Positions 6,761-7,228 of a DNA stretch of 7,228 bases are shown one piece after another (the stretch's first letter is position 1; every line of letters begins with the position of its first letter). Position numbers and translations under genes: made by a program. Source of the stretch: Bacillota bacterium (lineage in GTDB: Bacteria > Bacillota > Sulfobacillia > JAJZYS01 > JAJYTV01). Below the pieces are notes generated by a model. It saw only the letters and a list, made by a program, of their open reading frames with translations, was not told the origin of the DNA and searched no databases. The stretch is taken from the NCBI GenBank assembly GCA_021786135.1, contig JAJYNV010000124.1, positions 1 through 7,228 of the forward strand. The letters are read 5' to 3'.

Positions 6761-7228
6761 ATGAACTCGCGCGAGCGGATTCTGGCGGCGCTGGCTCACC
6801 GCGAAGCTGATCGAGTCCCTTTTGACCTGGGCGGTACCGGCGCGACCAGCATGCATCTCGCCGCCTATCAGAAGCTGCGCCGCCATCTCGGCCTGCCGCC
6901 GCTGCCACTGCGTATTGAGGACGTCATCCAGCAGCTTGCCGTGATCGACGACGACGCTCACGAGAGGCTCCGCACCGACGCGCGGAACGTCGCTCCGCGC
7001 TCCTCGGCCATCCACAACCTTCAGTTTCGCGACGAGGGGGATTACTCGGTTTACGATGACGAGTGGGGAATCGGCTGGCGCATGCCCAAGCAGGGTGGTT
7101 TCTACTACGACATGTACCGCCACCCGTTGGCCGCCGCCGAGAGATCAGTTGAAGCGCAATCGTTCTACTGGCCTGATGCTGCCGACCCCGGTCGGTTCCT
7201 TGGCCTGCACGAACGGGCGCGAGCCATG
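6761..7228 (+). CDS. UroD/MtaA-family methyltransferase, stand-alone, N-terminal part only
   Basis: The frame is open from the ATG to the right edge, giving 156 residues of an incomplete protein. The opening, MNSRERILAALAHREADRVP followed by FDLGGT, is the characteristic N-terminus of the UroD-like methyltransferase family (COG0407 type), and GFYYDMYRHPL with the later WPDAADPGRF segment also fits. The zinc-ligand region would lie beyond the window, so catalytic competence cannot be judged. An in-frame ATG at 6752 would add three residues. Neither start has a strong Shine-Dalgarno, only AGAAAG at 6743-6748, and 6761 is preferred because the family usually starts near MNSRER. Its N-terminus is unlike that of the fused protein at 3999, so it is not a recent duplicate. 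It may be the partner methyltransferase that loads or unloads the corrinoid domain. Confidence 0.85.
   Translation, partial: MNSRERILAALAHREADRVPFDLGGTGATSMHLAAYQKLRRHLGLPPLPLRIEDVIQQLAVIDDDAHERLRTDARNVAPRSSAIHNLQFRDEGDYSVYDDEWGIGWRMPKQGGFYYDMYRHPLAAAERSVEAQSFYWPDAADPGRFLGLHERARAM

Noticed and set aside
5794..6762. Long minus-strand open frame opposite the SDR gene (322 codons)
   Set aside because: The plus strand has full SDR motifs and a good ribosome-binding site. The minus frame has no recognisable domain and is a GC-rich shadow.

Overview
The window is GC-rich bacterial DNA with all intact genes on the plus strand. They are packed closely enough to look like one operon. A Tat-type lipoprotein signal on the binding protein, a ribose-type ABC importer and a corrinoid methyltransferase gene together suggest a Chloroflexota-like or other GC-rich, sugar-importing soil or sediment bacterium. 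This taxonomic guess is weak.

Layout. Bases 1 to about 122 are the antisense of the C-terminal part of an IS630-family transposase. At about 105-125 this runs without a break into the first nucleotide-binding domain of a sugar-type ABC ATPase, whose normal N-terminus is missing. After the ATPase come a ribose/xylose-type permease (1551-2570), a 183-nt leader-like gap, and a Tat-lipoprotein substrate-binding protein (2754-3845). A 153-nt gap rich in inverted repeats follows. Next is a 634-residue fusion of an MtaA/UroD-type methyltransferase domain with a complete corrinoid-binding module (3999-5903), then an SDR oxidoreductase (5920-6720). The last gene is a second, stand-alone UroD/MtaA-type protein that runs off the right edge (6761 onwards).

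How the genes may work together (inference): the ABC importer brings in a small polar substrate, probably a sugar, polyol or cyclitol derivative. One UroD-type domain moves a methyl group from the substrate to the corrinoid carried on the fused C-terminal module, and the second UroD-type protein may be a partner methyltransferase. The SDR could oxidise an alcohol exposed by demethylation. The fusion has the same domain order as the chloromethane methyltransferase CmuA, but a sugar importer next to it points to an O-methylated carbohydrate or polyol rather than a halomethane. No reductive activase and no gene for passing methyl to tetrahydrofolate is visible; these may lie beyond the right edge.

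The transposase/ATPase junction means the importer may be damaged in this copy, or that the left end of the sequence is a misassembly.
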